Notes under the pieces: model-generated
Seen by the model: the letters and a program-made list of their open reading frames with translations, nothing else
Database searches by the model: none
Told to the model about the DNA's origin: nothing
Made by a program: the position numbers and the translations under genes
Part shown: positions 12,985 through 27,168 of the stretch, one piece after another
Layout of the letters: every line of letters starts with the position of its first letter
Numbering within the stretch: the first letter of the stretch is position 1
Source: Eulemur rufifrons
Taxonomy: Eukaryota > Chordata > Mammalia > Primates > Lemuridae
Assembly: GCF_041146395.1 (NCBI RefSeq)
Contig: NC_090997.1
Location: 38,419,501-38,483,500 of the forward strand
Direction: 5' to 3'
DNA: 64,000 bases

Positions 12985-13885
12985 TTGAGGATACTAGTTG
13001 AGACTAGGAGGCTGAGTGGGGGCTGTTGAGAGGCTATGATATTTAAACAAAATCTGAGTGAATGGTTACGGGGTAAATCTTGTGTGGGTGTTGGGGATAA
13101 AGAGAAATACTAAGCAGAGAGCATGGGCAAAGTCAAAAAGAAATGAAACAGCATGGCCTGTGCAGGGTATTGTAAGCAGGAGAGGGAGTGAGTGGGAAAA
13201 GATGAGAATAGAAAGGCAAATAAAGCCAAATCCTGAGGGACCTTGTGAGTGAGGCTGTGAAACCTGGATTTGGTACTAAAGACATGGAGAGCTATGAAAG
13301 GAAGCTGCTCGGGAGAGTGACACAGAAAATTCAGAACAATGTAGACAAAACAAAAAGACTAGACGAAGGGACATCAGTTCAGAAGCTACCTAAGTCATCA
13401 GATATAATAGAAGTCCAGGCCTAGCATAATTTATAAATCAGCACTTCGAATTTCCCATGGATGACTGTTGACTCTATCTCAGCAAGTTCCATATATTCAT
13501 TCAACAAATAACATATTCAATCCTTATTCTCTACCAAATACAGCTTGAAATGCTGGAGATGGACTAATGAACAAGGCAGAAAAAGGCCTTTCTCCCATGG
13601 TGTTTACATTCTAGCCTTATAGGCAGACAAGAATCAAATAGCATTAGTATCAGGTGGTAATGGTGTTATAAAGGATAGGAGAGTGCTAGGGGTGTTCTAT
13701 TTTACCTCGGACGATCAGCGAAGTCTCTCTACTAAGGTGATGGAGGTCTTGGTGAAGCAAGGAAGTGACCATGTGGCTATCTGGGACAAGAGCTGTCCTG
13801 GCAGAGGAAATAAAAGTGCTATAGCCATGAAATAGGATTCTGCCTGGGATGTTTAAAGAATAGCAACGTGAAGTTGAGACCACAG
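12985..13885 (+). repeat. Ancient repeat, two diverged pieces, class uncertain
   Basis: 12985-13345 (gaccttgtgagtgaggctgt, gaaaggaagctgctcggga) and 13486-13885 (attcattcaacaaataacat, gtttacattctagccttata) resemble a recurrent mammalian repeat often found near L2. No coding signal; the name is not certain. Confidence 0.35.
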
Positions 13886-14082
13886 GTCAAAACTTCTGGG
13901 AGCCAGGTGTACACTCTTTTACAAAGTCAATAATGCATCTTTCAATCAGGGAAGAAAAATGTGTCACTGTCATTTGGAAGCCTGGGAGAGAGAGTATGAA
14001 TAAGTCAGAGCAATTTCATCCCCACAATCAGAAAACCCACTCAGTGACTTTCTACTCTCCTGATTGTGGGTTGTTAAAATCA

Positions 14083-14109
14083 TGTGTGTGTGTGTGTGTG
14101 TGTGTGTGT
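14083..14109 (+). repeat. (TG)n microsatellite
   Basis: 27 bases of uninterrupted TG, then tatttc and another short TG run. Confidence 0.97.
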
Positions 14110-14534
14110 ATTTCTGTGTGTTTAGATAGCCAGCAGCATGATTAAGTGGCATCACTATGATGTGTTGGGCCAGTCCACGCACGTTAGCACACAGCAAGAG
14201 GTTAGCAAAATCATGGAATTTCCAGGAAGAGATGATAGACAGCTATTTAACTGAAATAGTTTATTTATAGTCCTATAAGAGGCCTCTTTGTCTCTCATAC
14301 AAGTTGAGGGTTTATAATCTTTCCATTTCTAACCAACTAAATCTGATTATGTCACAAACTATTATGGACCTCAGGCTTTACTTTTGGCATAATGCTGCTG
14401 ATCTCTGGCAACAACAAAAAAAAAATTAAATAGTAACACCTAAGTACTCATGAGAATTGAATATTCCCTTCTGATTTTATTTACCTTAAGTTTACACATT
14501 TAAGCACAGAACTCCAACATTTAATAATCTTTCT

Positions 14535-14640
14535 GATTATTAGAAACACTGATGCTAGTGAGGCTTACTTATGTCAGACACTACTTGGGGCACTATTATG
14601 CATTATCCCATTTAATCCACACAATATCCTTAGAGGCCTG
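14535..14640 (-). repeat. MIR SINE fragment
   Basis: tatgtcagacactacttggg and tatcccatttaatccacac match the MIR end. Confidence 0.5.
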
Positions 14641-14914
14641 GAAAAGTGAGCACATACAAAATAATTTCCGTGGATTTGCCATCCAGGCATAAAGCATAAA
14701 AGTAATGAAACAACTTCATTTATTACTTTTAGAGTTGGCAATAATATTTTAATAGAGTAAAAAAGAAAAAGAAATGCAATAATTTGAGTTACTAGATAAA
14801 GTAGGAAATAAAAATGTCAACCCCTGAATAGAACTCATAAAACTCAAACATTCATTATTTTCATAGTTCAAAGATAAATTAGGCCCTGACTTTGAGAAAC
14901 TTATACTTTAGCTA

Positions 14915-14970
14915 AGAAAGAAGGGAGGAAAAGAGGGAGAGGGAAAAGGAGAAAGAAAAAGAAAGAGAGA
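14915..14970 (+). repeat. GA-rich low-complexity tract
   Basis: Purine-only or nearly purine-only run (gaaagaagggaggaaaagag and on). Confidence 0.85.
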
Positions 14971-16919
14971 CATTATACTGTAAGGCAGGATGCAGGAGTG
15001 TCAATAGAAACTCATGGGTGGAATTGATTCTCCTGAGAGACTATGGCTAGAATTCTAAGGGAGGTACAGAACAGGGAGGGGGAGGCAGAATCTGGTTCAG
15101 ATAGGGCAGAGAGCCACCAAACATAAACAATCAGAAATTAGAGAGCAAACAGAAGGGTATTTGGGAGCCAAGCCAGAAGAAATCAAAGTATCCGAGGAGC
15201 GAAGGTGGGACTGAGTTGAGAGCATCTCAGGTAAAAGAAGGAAAGAAAGATATAGGAACAGGAAGGCAGATGTGAGCATGGTTTACAGGGCTCCAGCCTT
15301 GCCTGACAGATGAGGAAGGGAAGTGCCAGACAAGGAAGAACAGAAACCCGGTTCTGATACAGGATAAGTGGGAGCACAGTCCATTATATAAAAATAAAAT
15401 CATGAAATAGTAATAACCATTTATGTTTTTGCGACCTCTTCTTATTATGAGTAACTGTTAGCCAAGACTACTACGCATAGCCAGAGTTACCACAATAATT
15501 CACTTAAAACTGCACAGAACTGTCAGGAAGAAATTGTGAGGGGAAATAACAATGAGAACGCACAGCTCAGAAGGACTTTAAGTCAGAGGTGGCTTTTGCT
15601 TGGAAGACATTTTTGTTGTAGGGACCTAGAAATCCATCTTTCCTCTTTTACTGGCCTCCTTCCAAGGTTCTAGCCCCAATAATATCGACAACCCAGACTA
15701 TTTGCCATTGCCCAATCACAGAATATTCCTCAGATCTCCAAATTTATCCTTAGGCAGGTTGCTGTGCCTGAAAACACCTCCTCATCCTCCATCAAGGCCA
15801 AGTACCCAAACGTGGAAGATGAATTTAATTACAGTCTATTGAGGACATTGGTTTTTCCTTTGGAGAAACTCAAATTAGTGATCCTAACAAAGCAGGGATT
15901 AGTGTGGCAAAGTAATCAGAAGCTAAACAGAAAACCTTCTACTAAGGATTGATGTCCCCAGAAAGGACTATTTTGATCTTAATATAAATGGCTCCCAATG
16001 TTAGTGCTAAACTGTGTCCCTCTCATAGGGAAACTGAAATTTCCTCAGTAGGAGATTGAGGAAGCAGAAGTATTCCCAATTCCTCGTACTACCAAATACC
16101 TGAGGAATTTTCCACAGCCCCAGGATACACATCAGGGATTCGACATTTAGCACTCACTGTGCCTTTCCCAAATCACCAATTTATCATTACCCTTTGCAGA
16201 TGAGGCAGTTCTAGTGTTACTTACTTCCCAGGCAAACTCTGTGGAAATACCACATTAATCATTTCACATATTTGGAGGTTGATAACATTGCTGAGTTTGA
16301 GTTTTCAACCTCAACAAACTGGTTTTCAGATATTTCACAGTTGTATGAGGAAATTGTTCTTTTTTAAGACTGTAAAGATGAAACTATAATTAGTTTGCCA
16401 CAACCATCCAATATCAGTGATTTACTCATTCTGAATTCAGCACTAAGATCATGCTGTTCCTTTAGCATGTTCTGACTAACAAGGCAGGAACCTCATGAAT
16501 CTGAACATTCTGTATCAATAACTAATGAGAATGTACCTGGGCTTTGATGCTGAAGGCCCCAGAGCACCTGTGGAATTGAAATGCTGGCTGGCTACAGTAC
16601 AGTTCACCAGTTAATACTAATAATGCCCAAGCCCACCACACACTAATTTGATTTGGTGTGACATTGGTCTCTCATTGAAGCACTGCCATTTTGTAGCTGT
16701 ATTATCTATTGTAGAGAGCACGAAGGATCAGGTACTTTCACATTGGCCCCAGGACCTACATTCACTATTGTAAACTGGATATTTTCATTCTCGTCCTGGT
16801 GTTCCTGTCATTGTTGGAAGTTCAAGGTGTGCTCTGAAAGTTACCTTTTAAGTTTCCTCCTGCGGAATATGCCTCACTTGTATTTTCTGAAACCAGGTCA
16901 TTTGGGTCGTGTCTTTGAT
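14971..16919. other. Intergenic DNA, nothing recognised
   Basis: Includes somewhat GC-richer stretches at 15000-15380 and 15560-16170 with short open frames, none resembling a known family. Confidence 0.45.
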
Positions 16920-17091
16920 AGTATAATAATCAGAGCTAACATTTATTTACTCAGCAGTAGGCACTGTGCTGAATGCTTTACTTTCATTAACACATCCAAT
17001 CCTCATGTCGTTATTAGACCAGGGAGCTGAAGTTTAGAGAGGTCAAGTTATCTGCCCAAGGTCACAGAGCTGGTGAGTGTCAGAACCAGTT
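16920..17091 (-). repeat. MIR SINE
   Basis: gctaacatttatttactcag, aggcactgtgctgaatgctt and ccaaggtcacagagctggtg are the reverse complement of MIR. It ends at a T-run at 17091-17105. Confidence 0.8.
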
Positions 17092-17379
17092 TTTTTTTTT
17101 TTTTTAATAGAGAGAATTCGAGCTCATTCATACTATTTTTAGTGTTTAGAAAGTGATTGTTTTATCAGTAGTTGGAAAAAGCTATTATCAACCTTGAGTT
17201 TGAATGTCTTAGCTTCATCCACAAAAGGACTGCAGGATTATGCTAGAGAATATGACTAGATTTGGATGGAAGTGTTTCTTCTCAAGTAGCAAACTCCTTA
17301 CTATAAAAAACTATTTTTAAGAAGAACAGTTTTGAATTTCTCCAGAAAGACATTATAGCTCCTCCACTGGATCTCACAT

Positions 17380-17480
17380 GTATGTGACCTCGGACATGTT
17401 ACTTAGCCTTCTGAATCTTAATCTCCTCCTGTGTAAAATGTAAATACTGTCTACTTTGCAGAGCAGATTAAATAATTAGA
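17380..17480 (+). repeat. MIR SINE fragment
   Basis: tgtgacctcggacatgttac, ttagccttctgaatctta and tgtgtaaaatgtaaatactg match MIR. Confidence 0.55.
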
Positions 17481-18728
17481 ATAATGAAAACGGATTTCAG
17501 ATGCTCAAAAACTTGTACTCATTTATCCTCATCATCATCATAAATATTATCATTGTCATCATCAGAAGACATTAGCACTTCTTCTAATGGTCAGAAAACT
17601 TCCAAGATCATCTCTTTCCATATATAACATCAGGGTTTACAATGAGGACAGATTATGAGGCAAGAGACTCTTTTTCTTTACAAAATTTGATTCCAATATT
17701 GCTTTCTCTACATGATGACTTTTGTCACCAGGAAATATGCCCAGATAAGAGCTATAGATGGTGGAAGCTCATTTTGGATGCTTGCTGGGGAACCATGTTA
17801 CTCATTGAGGCTGCATGGGTAAGAATTGGCATATAGGTGTAACAGGTATGCTGAATTAAAAAAAAAAAACAGGGGTCTGAATATAAAAACTGTGAAGATA
17901 GGATCACAAGTAGAGAGAATGTAATTTCTTCAAAAGTAAAAATTTCACAACCTCCCAGCCAAGATTATTCTAATAATTCTTTTTCAAAATCTGTCAAAGA
18001 GTTAATGTAACACTAATAAATTAAAAATAAAGTTTTGTTGTAACATTATGAAATGCTTAAAAAAAATCAAGTGACTAAAAAGATGAAAGATCAAAAATGT
18101 TAATATATACATTTGAAATAAACAACATGTACTGGATGAGAGTAAAAGTGAACTCTATATTATAATTGAAAAAGGTTTACTTACAAGGCTTAAACAGTCC
18201 GAAAGAAATAAACATAAAAATTTTATAATGCAGATTTAAAATAATAATGGCAATCATACCCTGCCATTTCCTCTTAAATTATGACTTGTAACACTTGCTG
18301 ATTGACATGTTTTAAAATCTGTCAAATTACAGGTATTAAATTCAATTATGTAACAGGTTTGTAATGTGCCTATAATTTCATATTTGCATAATTGCATTTT
18401 GGATAAACACCCTACATTGAGTTTAATATGCATAATGTTGTAAAACAAAAGCTATGCCTCTGATTTTATACCAAGTGTACAGAATTTATCCCAAGAGAAC
18501 AGAAAAAAATTCCCAAATCCTCAATATTTAGGTATTTAGAAAAATGGCTTGACCATTAGTACTCTGAAAAGTTGATAATGGAAGTTTTAAAATGCAGTTT
18601 TCTTTAAACTACAAGAGCAATAGTTAAACAAGACCACATTTGTCATCTATGAATTGTTTTCCAGTAGTAATTTATGCATTGGTTTATGAACTTTGGTTCT
18701 CTGGTTATACCAACAAATCTATGTCAAG
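17481..18728. other. Intergenic AT-rich DNA, nothing recognised
   Basis: No element that I can name. Confidence 0.5.
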
Positions 18729-18744
18729 ATTCTACATAAATTCT

Positions 18745-19064
18745 GGTTGGACATGGTGGCTCACACCTGTAATCCCAGCACCTTGGGAGGCTAAGATGGG
18801 AGGACTTCCTTCAGGCCAGAAGTTCAAGATCAGGCTGGATGATGTAGCAAAACTCCACCTCTACAAAAAATAAAAATAAAAATAGCCAGGAGTGGTGGTA
18901 CGCACATGTAGTCCCAACCACTCAGGAGGCTGAAGCAGGAGGATTCCTTGTGACCAGGAATTCAAGACTATAGTGAGCTATGATCATGCCCCTGCATTCC
19001 AGCCTGGGTGACAGAGCAAGATCCTGTCTACAAAAAAAAAGAAAGAAAAGAAAAAAGAAAAAAA
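18745..19064 (+). mobile_element. AluJ-type SINE
   Basis: Dimeric Alu with cctgtaatcccagcacc and tgcattccagcctgggtgac, no lemur linker, diverged, with an A/G-rich tail. A 16-bp duplication ATTCTACATAAATTCT (18729-18744) and ATTCTACATAGATTCT (19065-19080) has one mismatch. Confidence 0.92.
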
Positions 19065-19080
19065 ATTCTACATAGATTCT

Positions 19081-20554
19081 ATATAGATAGCTTTGATGTT
19101 TTCTTTTCAGATTTAGCTGACAGATGTGCAGAATTATCTACATTCAGATGGTCCCCTAGTGCTTATGTACCAAAAAAATCAGTACAAATTTAATATTAGA
19201 AATTTCCCCTCCAATATTTTATTTGTTATCAATAATCAGTCACAATTTATGGTTCATCTTAATTTCTGAGCTTCTAATGATGAGAGGCACAAAGCAATAT
19301 ATTCATCTTTTTGGCAACAGCAAAGAACATAAAGCTTACTATCAATCTCTTTAACTACATCCTAGAAAACCTAGTTTATCTCAGATTAATTTTCTAAGAT
19401 CTAAAATAAATCCAATCCAATAATCTGTGGGAAAAATCAATAATGAAATAGTTAATCTCTGGAAATATACTCTTTTATGGAGTTTACAGAAGGTGATATC
19501 ATCTTTTTAAGATTCTAAAATATTCTAAGAAAACTTGTTTACTCTATGAAGTCATAGCTCCAGAATAATAAGCAAAATTTTAGTTTTTAGAGAGCTAGGC
19601 AGAGAAAAGTAAACTGAAATTCATTTTTCATACATTGAATATTGTGTATGATTCCCTTTAAAAATGTATGTGAAATTAAAATTAGAAGCTGTCTCCTTTC
19701 CATTAAAAAAAGGAGTGGGTAGTCAATGAAAAAAATATATACAAGAAATCTAGCAGTCCAAAACAGCTATTATATAATTGTGTTTATTATATTTCACAGG
19801 CCAATTCGTTGCAATGTGTCACTCTACGGGGGAATATTTGTAATCTCCTACTGCCATCTTATGTAATGTCTTGTCACTACACAATACGGAATATACAGGA
19901 AGGAAAACCAAAAGCATTTTCTGGAGGTTGTGCATTGAATCCACATTTCTCACAAAATATTAAATATCTATTGCTCTGTTACCCACTTTAACTACATTAG
20001 GATTTAAAAATTTTGGCCATTGATCAAATTATTTATAATTTATTTCCTATTAATGTCTTAAACTTTCTATTCTGGTCATGTTATTATCTTTTACATACAG
20101 TTTATTTAAATTTAAAATGCTATGTAGCACTATATATTATTCAGATGCATGAGTAATTCAAAAGCCAGAGTTTAGAATTTATAATAAAGTGGAAAAAAAG
20201 TAAAGTTCTATTCTTTAAAGCAACAGAAGTCAATAGATTTTCTTACTGAAGTTTGTTCTGAGATCAAGTAATAAAGCTATCAAATTTATACAGTATTCTA
20301 TAATAATTTAATGTGTCAACTGTAAACATATGGCAGTATTTTAATCTAAAAATAACAATACAAGTAGTCTGAATTTGTATTGATTTTTCTATAAATTCTA
20401 ACAATTCTTCTTTAACACATGTCACAAATCAATTACTATTCAAAAGACCATACAACCCAATACAATTTGGAAAGCTGTCAGTAGGAGAGTCTCCCAATTT
20501 TTATTTTACTGCCTAATACCAATATCCCAAATATTAGATATATGTATCAATTAG
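19081..20554. other. Intergenic AT-rich DNA, nothing recognised
   Basis: Very AT-rich unique-looking sequence. 20555-20645 and 20985-21130 look like two sides of an old repeat split by the Alu. Confidence 0.5.
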
Positions 20555-20645
20555 GAATGTTCTCATCCACAAGTAACAAAAAAAAGCCAACTAATCATGG
20601 CTTACACAAATAAGAGTTTGTTTCCCCAAGCAGGAGTATGTTCCC

Positions 20646-20984
<339 letters not shown>

Positions 20985-21379
20985 TGTTGCCTTTGATTCT
21001 ATTTCTCAACAATGTCATCAGTTACAAAGATTCTTTCCAGCTTTCCATTCTACCACCCTTAACACATTCACCTTTGTCCTCATGCTTGTCACCTCATATT
21101 CACAAAAGGGTTGGTATAATTCCAGACGTTAAGTCAATGTCAATATTGGAACAAAGTGAAAAAAGAGAGTGCCAGATGCATCCATCCCCTTATTATCATT
21201 CTTAGTTTCACTGGCCAGAATGAGTCACCTGGCCATTTCTAGTTGCAAAGGAAGCTGGGAAAATGAGTATGTAGCTGAGCATAGTCACTGCGAACAGCAA
21301 GACACAAGGGAAGAATGGACAGTGGGAAGAAATATTGTCTGCCAAAAGGAATGAGATTAATATTGGTTGATAATTAAGA

Positions 21380-22165
21380 TTTCAGGTCTAGATTGTGTGC
21401 CAAGCTGTAGCAGGAAGCCTCCCTCTCTTTCTAAACACATAATAATGCTAGGTTAAATGTTAGGAAAAAATACATAGCCAAGCTTGAAGCAAGTAGGGAA
21501 ATCTTCAAGTGCCATAAACAAGGAGAATCAATAATAATGCTTGGGAGTTGAAGTCCAGACTTTACAGGGGTAACTAGAATGAATGTACCCAAGAGGCAAA
21601 AAGGAAGATGCCAAATGAGGTACACAGGCAAGAGCTAGTACAAACCTGGAAGCGGGGAGGTCTGGTCGGGAAAACACCCTTCACCAATGCAAATACATGG
21701 CACAAATATGGATAGTGTACCTCAGGTCTGGGCCAAACTAGCCAGTCTTTTGAAAGAAATCAGAGCTCCTGGCCTGCATCAGATGTGGAGCCTGCGGCCT
21801 CAACACAACTCACTCAGAATGGAAACCTTAGGGAGAAAAAACAATGGAAATGGTCTAGAACAGGTTCTATAGCACACTGAAACTGGCAACCATAAAACCT
21901 CCCCAAAGGGACACCTTCATAACCTAGGGTACATAGAAGATAATTGCTGTGAAAGATTAAATTGCTAAGAAATATAGAAAAGCAAGTGCCATGAGTGGCA
22001 CATCAAATGGGAAAAATCATTCCCAAGAATCCAAAGATAATAGAGCAATCTCAAAGGAACTCTATAATATTAATAAGAATATTTAAAATATTTAAAGGAA
22101 TAGTATCTATCAAGTCAAGACTGGACCATTATGAAAAAGAACGGGCAGATTTAAAATTGTATTGG
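21380..22165 (+). mobile_element. Degraded L1M/HAL1-like 5' or ORF1 region
   Basis: Phrases such as gaggcaaaaaggaagatgcc, ctgcatcagatgtggagcct and ttatgaaaaagaacgggcag suggest the 5' UTR and ORF1 of an old L1-like element. The frames are broken and the assignment is tentative. Confidence 0.35.
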
Positions 22166-22287
22166 ATACAATATATGTTATTCTGGTGACCCACAAACTA
22201 AAAGCCCTGACTTCACACCATACAATTCATCCATGTAACAAAATACCACTTGTACCCCCTAAATCTATTGAAATAAAAAAAAGAAAA
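22166..22287 (+). mobile_element. Short L1 3' tail
   Basis: aactaaaagccctgacttca, tccatgtaacaaaatacc and acttgtaccccctaaatcta followed by an A-rich tail match the primate L1PB/lemur L1 3' end. Confidence 0.7.
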
Positions 22288-24444
22288 ATTGAACAAAAAT
22301 AAATTTTTACAAATGAGAAATATAGCAGAATATAAATAATTCTTCAAGAATCTCAACTTTAGCATTGTAGAGTGGTTAGCAGGTTTTTAGGATATCATTT
22401 AGAGCATTTCCCATATATTTGATATATTTTATAGAAACAAATTTATAAAACACAGAGTTATTGATCTTTTCTAAATCTGGTCTTTGTAAGACTCTTTAAA
22501 CTTTAATAAATGAAAACGATAAACACAGCCCATACAAGGTCCTGGGGACTTAGAGAAGGAGAACAAGAAAAAATATTAAAGAAACAGGAAACTTGACTTA
22601 CCCATGACCCTAAAATGAGCTTGCATGTCATTCAGAGAAAACAAATGAAAGGGCAAAGGACACAGAGTCATTTACAAGGACAAATCGATACAAAAGCAAC
22701 TGAATTTTAGGGAGCTAAGGGATATAGGGCAGAGGTCATACAATCAAAAATTGCAAAGATGTACTCCCTGGCCCCGAGAGTCTCCAAAACATCCCCACAG
22801 AGATGAATGTAGCAGACCAAATGAGGGCATCTGCCAAAAAGAGCATCCTGAAGGGGATGAATTTGCAGCTGAATTTTGAAAGATCTGTGGGGTTGAGGGA
22901 GAGACAAATAATTATCAGAGTAGTGCTGACACACCTTTCTATTAATACATTCACAGGATTGTTTCTAGAACTGTCCTAATGACACAAATTTAAATGAATT
23001 TTAGAGAAACTGGAAAGATCCAAGAGAGGTTAAAATTTGTCCAGTAGATGGAATATCAGCATTATGAGCAAAGACTAAATGGATTTCCTTCATTTCACAT
23101 GGAGGATACATGAGTGCTATGTTCAAGTTCTTCTTTCAAAGTATTTAGGATATTTTAGGAGGAAATTAAGTTACTGTTCTCCATGATGAAAAAGATCAAA
23201 ATTGAAACAGAAATGATACACAAAAGGAAGACTATGACATTCAGGATAATAAACCCTGAATTAAGCTATCAGGTCAGGAACTAACTTCCATTTCTAGACA
23301 TTAATTAACAAAGAATCAATCATGATGGGGTTATGAGTGATTTTCACTTTCTTCTTTATACCTTGCTAGAATGTCTAAGTGTGTGTTACTTTTTATGATA
23401 AAAGAATATAAAAAAATAAAAATCGAAAAGCTAACTGACATGGTTCAGACCAGCAGGTGCCTGAAAGAGGAGAGTGGGGGAAATGTAAAAGTCTCTCTAG
23501 GTCTTGTATTCTGTAAGAAAAATATCCCTTCCACAAATTATTTTCCATGTCAATGGAAATTTCTGATAGCATACTAATTATTAATACAAAATCTAGGAAT
23601 ATAAACATATTCAATCAGTTCTTCAGCATTTTGTGATAATTACTGTAGTTCTTAAGTTTCAATCACGATGGTTATTTAAACTTCTTTAGCAATAATTATA
23701 GATAATAGAGAAAGTGGGGAGTAGTCATTTCTCCCTTCACTGAAAAAAAGAAAAATATTCAAAAGAGAAAGTCTAACTAAGAAAAAGCTACATTGTACTG
23801 ATCATTTCGAGAAAACAAGAGGAAATGTAAAATAATAAATTGTCCCACCTACTTACTTCTCAGTTCTTTAAATAATTTTCTTTATATAGAGAAATAAGCA
23901 ATATAATAAACATATAGGAACAATTCTGAACAATGACCGTGTTTTGCTTCATTATGTAACTATAAAAATTGATCATAAAAATTATAAAAGAACATAATAA
24001 TTCTTTCATTAAATGCAATAAGCCCACATAAAAACTGGAAAAAATTCAATCATAGCAATATGGAACACTCCTTACTAAGACAATGACACACACAGGAACA
24101 CATATATGTTACAGATCAATTATCAGCCTGGTTTCCTAAGATAAAAGTACCTGTACAAATCACTGTTAAATCAACTTCAATTACCAAGTCAATTTAAACC
24201 AAATTAGGCCTAAAGCCACATAAGGCTCCCCTGGTTTCCCCAGAGCTAATGGAATTGTTTACTAAAGAACCTGAGTCATTCCTCTAATATTATGTTTTGC
24301 ATATTTGGCCTGAGCTTTCTAAACTTAATTCAGAGGACTGGGCTGAGGAAATTCTACTTTGATGCCATCCTGTTCATGGTGCTAAGGGGCAAAGATATTA
24401 GAATTCTGAGATGGAAAGCTAATAAAATGCTGGGCACCTGGGAA
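22288..24444. other. Intergenic DNA, nothing recognised
   Basis: No coding or repeat signal that I can support. Confidence 0.5.
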
Positions 24445-24575
24445 ATCAGTGGCAGCAAATTTGAATCTCCTGGGGAGTCTTTTTAAAAATAGCAGATCAA
24501 TTAAATCAGAATCTTCAGAAATTGAGCCCATGCTTTTTTAAAAAACTCACCAGATGATTCAAATACAGAGAAAGG
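24445..24575 (+). repeat. MER5A-like hAT fragment
   Basis: aatctcctggggagtctttt, atcaattaaatcagaatctt and accagatgattcaaatac match MER5A. Confidence 0.5.
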
Positions 24576-25494
24576 ATTAAAAAGCATAGCAATAGATGAT
24601 ATCAAGCATACAATAATATTCAGGTTGAAAACACCCAAAGCAGAGAATTGTACTCCAAACCAAAAGTCAGCTCTAAAGGGCATTAGAACACCAATATAAC
24701 AATTTGTGACCCCAGAATACAAAGATGACAATTTATAGTAGCAAAGGCATCAAGAAATTATCTGAGGGGCTGATTGCTGAGATACTGAAATAAACTAAAG
24801 CAAGAACTCTCCCTGGTTTTCTTACTCTTCAAGATCCATGAGAACAAATACAATATGAAAGGTGAATAAAATTTACTGATGAATGTACCATCTTGTTCCT
24901 CACTATTTTCCTTATATTTTACTGATAAAAATGAGTCAAATGTGATAACCTTGTGGTACTGCCATTTGAGGTGGCATTTGACACCAAAGCAAAATTTACA
25001 GAACTTAAATATAAAAATAACAACTAAAAATTCCATTTTTCCCCCAAATTTACAAGTATCTGGATGTTTAACATCATTTGTGTTTTCTTTAATAGGTAAA
25101 AAATATGCCATCCAACTTCTCAGTATGCCTCTCAAGATCCCTCCATCTGGCTTCTCTCACATTTTGCTTTTAAGCCACATGAGTGAATGTATGTTTATTG
25201 CACAGAACATTCTGTAGCATATAGTAAGGGCTATTGATAGTAGCTGTTTTATTATTAATACATAACTTACACTATTAGTACTAGTAATATTACTATTATA
25301 ATAATATTAGCTAAATGCTATCATTATAGTTTTCCTACCATTTATATTAATATTAATGATTATAATTATTAATATTGATGTTTTTCATTATTATTACCAT
25401 CCATGTTTCCAGGTCTAGATCTCCTACAAAACCCAGAGGTACTGAAACTTCAGAGACTACAAAGTCAAAAGTATAGGACCACCTTTGGGCAAAC
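24576..25494. other. Intergenic DNA with overlapping chance frames
   Basis: Two opposite-strand frames of 112 and 125 codons overlap at 24758-25217; neither resembles a protein family. The 25240-25400 part is almost pure AT. Confidence 0.5.
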
Positions 25495-25705
25495 ACCTTT
25501 AGGAGTGTAGTGGTTAATGGCATGGACTTTGGAGTCAACAGACTAGAATTTGTATCCTGACTGATGCCGTGTGACTTTGCACAAGTGACTTAGCTCTCAA
25601 CTGTAAAAGTAGGATAACAATGGCTGTATCTGAGGACTGTTGAAAGGATTAAACGAAATAGTACCCATTCAACACTTGGTATAGCATCGCAAGAAGTGCT
25701 CAGTA
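25495..25705 (+). repeat. MIR SINE
   Basis: gtgtagtggttaatggcatg, gactttggagtcaacagact and ggattaaacgaaatagtacc match MIR. Confidence 0.75.
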
Positions 25706-27039
25706 GATGTAGACTGGGATACAACACCCCCAAATCCCACTCTAGGGAAAATGAGAGGTTCTTCTTGACTTTGTACACATAGAAATATAGAACTGACTGT
25801 GGAACATTATATCAAGCTACCTTAGTGAATTTTTTTATTTTTATACTGATGAAAATGTATGAATAGCTACCAAGAAATCCAAGGTAAAAACTTTACACAT
25901 TCATATGTTACTAAAAATGGTCTGGCTCTGGTAGCATCAGTGTCTCACACATAGTGGGCCCTCAATAAATGTTGAATTTGTGGAAATAAATTCACTACTG
26001 AAAGAACATATAATGTAATTTTCCTTGTTTTTTATTTTTTGATACTCTAGTAATAAAATTTTTATATATTGCTTTACACTTTCTGTGTTATACTTCTCTG
26101 AAGCTCCAGATGAACATGCTCTTTCACCAGGCATTTGATATAGTGGCAATTCTGTCAACCTGAATTGGAGAGAATATTTAGAGTAATGGGAATCTTATGC
26201 TTTGAAACTTTTTGAAGTGTTAACAGGCTTTTGCTTCGGGATGGAAAACAAGCACTTGTCAACTTGGGTCAGATCAAGCGTTTCAAGAGTAATGTTCACA
26301 GAATGCTTGTTAAGAATTAAAGTAAAAACCAGAACAAAATAGTTCTTACAAAAGCTACCTCCATACAACAAGAAATAAGCATGATAAATTAGACTCTAAT
26401 GTAAGTTAGAAGCATGCATAAAATTTAACTCTAGTTCTCGACAGTGTCTTTGCTTTTTAAAATAAGTCTAATGGTTGAAAGTATTGGCCTCTTTGATTTT
26501 GAAATACTATGCTCAAAGAGAAGATCAAGCTACAACGGTATGAAAACATGAAGACTAAACATGTATAGAACAAAAGTTACATGAGGAACCTGAGATGTAA
26601 ATAGGGTAAGTGACTTGGCCAAATTCATAGAGCTCATCACCAGTAGGGCCCCCAAGAGAACAGAATAGGTGCAAGACTTCCACTGGTCTCTCTCTCTCTC
26701 CCAGGATCCAAAGAATCTTAATATAACCCAGCAGGTCAGCTTTTAAACTTAACCTCAAAAATAGTATGATTTCAGAGATAAGAATTTTTCTTTGCTCAAA
26801 AAAAAAAAAAAAATCCTCCTGCTTTGATATTGCCTAAAATTTCTTCAATAGAAACAGAGATAAAAAGATTAACATGCAAATGAAATATGAAATCTCTTGA
26901 TAATGATACATACTAGAAACCAGGAAGAAGCCATGTACTTGAAAAGTGAGAGAGTTCTCTGAAGGAGGAAAAGAAAGATTGTTAAAAGGTGACGATATAG
27001 AGGGCTCATATCTGTGACTTCCCAATTTTGTCCTGTACT
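25706..27039. other. Intergenic DNA, faint MIR traces
   Basis: MIR-like tails near 25935-25980 and 26560-26650; otherwise nothing. Confidence 0.45.
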
Positions 27040-27168
27040 AAAATGTAGGATGCTGATTAAAAGCTTATACTTGAGAGTGATACTTTCTCAAATCCTACCT
27101 AGGTATATGACCATGGGTCATTAACCATTCTAAGCCTCATTCTTCTCATCTTCAGAATGAGGATACTA
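27040..27168 (+). repeat. MIR SINE, left part (split by an L1)
   Basis: tgaccatgggtcattaacc and ttcttctcatcttcagaatg match the MIR core and the 'CTCATCTGTAAAATGGGGATA' region. The rest of the same MIR continues after the L1 at 27929. Confidence 0.65.

Noticed and set aside
15560..16170. Possible processed pseudogene or conserved element
   Set aside because: The sequence is less AT-rich than its neighbours and has a 62-codon frame, but I see no poly-A tail, no duplication and no recognisable protein.
24758..25217. Overlapping 125- and 112-codon frames on opposite strands
   Set aside because: Opposite-strand overlap, hydrophobic and Ser-rich chance composition, no splice or repeat support, no family match.
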